DNA of 64,000 nt from Prorocentrum cordatum (Eukaryota > Sar > Dinophyceae > Prorocentrales > Prorocentraceae). The notes beneath the pieces were generated by a model. The model saw nothing but the letters and a program-made list of their open reading frames with translations, searched no databases and was not told the DNA's origin. The first letter of the stretch is position 1; every line of letters begins with the position of its first letter. Below, piece by piece: positions 61,600 to 64,000 of the stretch. The stretch spans positions 132,001 through 196,000 of the forward strand of contig CAUYUJ010016138.1 in the NCBI GenBank assembly GCA_963575745.1, read 5' to 3'. The translations under genes and the position numbers were made by a program.

Positions 61600-62374
61600 A
61601 AATGGCGGTGCCTTGAAGAAGGGTCTGTTGAGCCAAAACGTTGCAGATGCATGCTAACGATGCCTTCCGCAGACAACCAATCGGTCTCTAACGACGCGAG
61701 AAAGCGCGCCGGCATGCGTATTCCTACTCTTCAATCACCCAAGCGATGATGTAGACTTCCCCGAAACACTTGCCATCGCATCACATCAATTACCCCTTAC
61801 ACCGCCATTCGTTTTCTTTGCGCGCGCCCCCAAACGCTCAACGCTGCCTGATCCGTTGCTGCTTCTACATCACTTGCCGCGCTCATACCGCCACGTTCCC
61901 GCGCCGGATGACGATTTGCACTAAACGACCTTCCCCAACTTTTACCCAGCGCTGTAAACCAAAACCCCAGCCAAAAGGCATCGGCTCCAACCAGCGCCTA
62001 AGATCGCGCAGACACCACGAACGAGCAAGAGCTCCTATAGGCAAACCTGTTTGGGCATCAGTGCGCGCGCGTGTGCGCGCGTATGTGTGTGTGTGTGTGT
62101 GTGTGGGGGGGGGGGGGGGAACGCAAACTGTAGCGCCAGCGCCGGAGGTGTCGACGTCGGTGGGGGGAAGGGGATTTAATGTGGCGATTTGCCAGCGCCT
62201 GCGTTGACAAAGCTGCATGTTCTGTTTCAGCGTGCATTCGGCGCCCAAACTCGTCAACGTTGTGATCCCCGACGATCATCGAACCGCGTCCATTGCAACA
62301 TCGCAAAACTACACGCGGATATTACGCCGTTCCAGTTCCCCCAAGAATGCTTACAGCAATTATCACATAGAGGC
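61600..62374. other. Unassigned stretch with (GT)n
   Basis: A (GT)n/(G)n tract at 62085-62119. Otherwise no gene or repeat. Confidence 0.4.
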
Positions 62375-62400
62375 GCGATAAGTTACTGAAAACTTATCGC
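62375..62400. repeat. 10-bp perfect hairpin
   Basis: GCGATAAGTT, ACTGAA, AACTTATCGC. One further G-C pair extends the stem outward. It looks like a stem-loop but has no T run after it on either strand. Confidence 0.7.
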
Positions 62401-62401
62401 G

Positions 62402-64000
62402 TCGCACAGATAGGAACGAGCAGTTGATAATAAGGGTAAAAATGCGTATCACTTACACATACTAGTCAACCCTTATTTAAAGGGTCGGAGGACCACAGGG
62501 GGGGCGGCCCTTCTGCCGGCGGACAGGGGGCCGCCGTGGAGCTGGGCATCGGTGGGCGGATGCCTCCGCCGGAAAGGGCTCAGGTCGGGCAAGTGAGGGT
62601 TGCTGCCAGGGCCCCGAGCCACTCCTTTGGATCAAGGCGGCGGAGATCAAGGTGAAATGCAGGACGGTTGGCAAGGTGCCTGTAACCTTCGCGGCGAGGA
62701 ATCCAACATTCTTGTTCGCAGCGAAGACGGGGGCCGCAGGCGCTGCGCCTCGCGGCCATGTCTGACGCGAGGCTAGGGCAGGGGGCGCGGCGGCCATTTG
62801 CAGCGGCGCGCGCGCGGTCATGGGCGCCGCGAGGCGGCGAGACGCACTGCGGCTGCCCCTGCCCAGCGATGGCGACAACGTCCTCGCTTCGCACCAGTGC
62901 CTGATCGACCCCGAGCGGAGCGCGAAGACCAACGGCGGGGATAGCCGCCGCGACTTCTGCTGGAAGGCGGTCGTCGGCACCTGAATCCGCTAGCAGATCG
63001 CCTTTGCGAACCGCTTCAGCTCGGGCCGCGGCTGCATCGTGGATCTGCGAGCGTCGGCGCAGGGCGGGCGCGCGGTGGCGCAGCCGGAGGCCGTCGAGGG
63101 GGTGGAGGGGGCCGTGGTGCACTTGTTCTCGTTTCACAAGCGACTGCGCGGCCCTTGTGGTAGCCTAGGGCCTGGGAGGAAGGGCGAGGTCAGGGGCGCC
63201 AGATTCGGGCGCGGCGCGGTGGTCGCCGAGCCCGAGACAATCGCTCGGTCGCAGATAGCGCCGGCCCTGTCTCCGCCAGAAATGCGGCAAGCTCCAGGCC
63301 GTCGGTTTCTGCGGCCCCACTGCGCGCGCTGCGCTGGAGGGCGAGGGCCGGGCCCCGCTGCCGCTCGATCAGCGTCGCCGCGGCGCGGCTCGCGCCAAGG
63401 CGCGCTGCGGCGACGACGAGCGGGGCCGCGTGACGGAGCAGCTCCTCGACAGAGGGGTTCTCGCCGTTGTTGACGAGGCGCGCGCTCCCGTGGCCCGCGG
63501 GAGGGGCCCGGGCAGGGGGGCGCTTGGGGTTCGCGAGCTCGCCCGCTGAGGCCGATCGCGAACCCCGAGCCCGCGAGCGCTGAGTACGCTCCGGCGGTGC
63601 TCCTGGACGACGAGGTTGCTTGATTTTCTGCTGACGGCGTCTCGGGTCGCGCCCGCCTGTGCCCGCTGCCACCTCGTGGGCGGCGGTGGTCTACCATCTC
63701 GACGCCGCCGCGGTCTTTCAGACCCGACAGGGCGCGCGCCTGCGAGCGCGCGCGCGTCGAGGTGACTCCCGCGCGGCGGCCGTCCGCCGACGGCGCGGCA
63801 CCGCGCGCGCGCCGCCAGATTGCCGCGGCAGGCCCGAGGGAATGCGCCAACATGTCAGCGGGTCGGGAAGCGCGGCGCGACGCGCCTTCTCGGCGCGGGG
63901 GTCGGCTGGGCAGCGGCGGAGCGGGGGCGTACGCGCGGACGACTCCGAAGGGACTGCGTCCGTCATGGCAGCTGCCATCAACTCAATGGTCGGGGCGGAA
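62402..64000. other. GC-rich stretch to the window end, no supported gene
   Basis: Long frames on both strands (for example 62580-63137 minus and 63134-63853 minus) are Ala/Arg/Pro-rich and mirror each other, as expected of high-GC DNA. No motif is recognised. A gene continuing past 64000 cannot be excluded. Confidence 0.3.

Noticed and set aside
62375-62401. Bacterial-type intrinsic terminator
   Set aside because: No T run follows on either strand, and the window is eukaryotic.

Overview
The window looks like nuclear DNA of a dinoflagellate alga. The strongest evidence is two near-exact copies of the 22-nt dinoflagellate trans-spliced leader (SL), at 5097-5117 and 23531-23552. Each lies just upstream of a plus-strand non-LTR retrotransposon, as expected if trans-spliced mRNAs were copied back into the genome. 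Supporting evidence is high GC, very dense simple and satellite repeats, a GC-AG intron, and protein families I know mainly from dinoflagellate genomes. I cannot assign a genus. I see no bacterial operons, CRISPR arrays, rRNA or tRNA genes. The sequence was read by eye, so every homology call comes from motif recognition.

Layout. 1-5096: arrays of an 89-91-bp satellite with a conserved head, plus one minus-strand hypothetical exon (582-1028). 5097-11162: retroelement 1 (zinc finger/coiled-coil ORF1, endonuclease, reverse transcriptase, RNase H, Cys/His tail), badly frameshifted. 11163-17300: another satellite array directly abutting the C-terminal exons of a PIF1-like helicase (13768-14612), then a 206-bp duplication, a G-rich CTGCAG minisatellite and a (TA)n-bounded element. 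17350-17758: minus-strand zinc-finger tail of a third retroelement. 20040-23540: a G/T-skewed block carrying an unidentified minus-strand gene, head-to-head with retroelement 2. 23531-29087: retroelement 2, nearly complete but with frameshifts, one stop and a damaged RT catalytic box. 29591-41000: satellite arrays, three related hairpins with one shared loop, a 151-bp foldback MITE-like element, three copies of a ~200-bp GATGCATC foldback element, and long trinucleotide tracts. 42183-43757: a probable KDZ/Zisupton-like DDE transposase whose reading frame starts inside a 40-bp palindrome. 44130-54800: polypurine/polypyrimidine tracts, TTGCAT and CCCGATGGTTGT arrays, a nested GGGTCGCGGT satellite, and a large inverted array of CTTGGGG repeats centred on ATGCAT. 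55951-56433: a Gag-like fragment. 59703-61599: a minus-strand frameshifted copy of a multi-copy dinoflagellate protein family of unknown function.

There is no convincing intact single-copy host gene. Most of the window is mobile and satellite sequence in various stages of decay. The repeated single-base frameshifts could be true pseudogene decay or long-read indel errors; the sequence alone cannot separate these.
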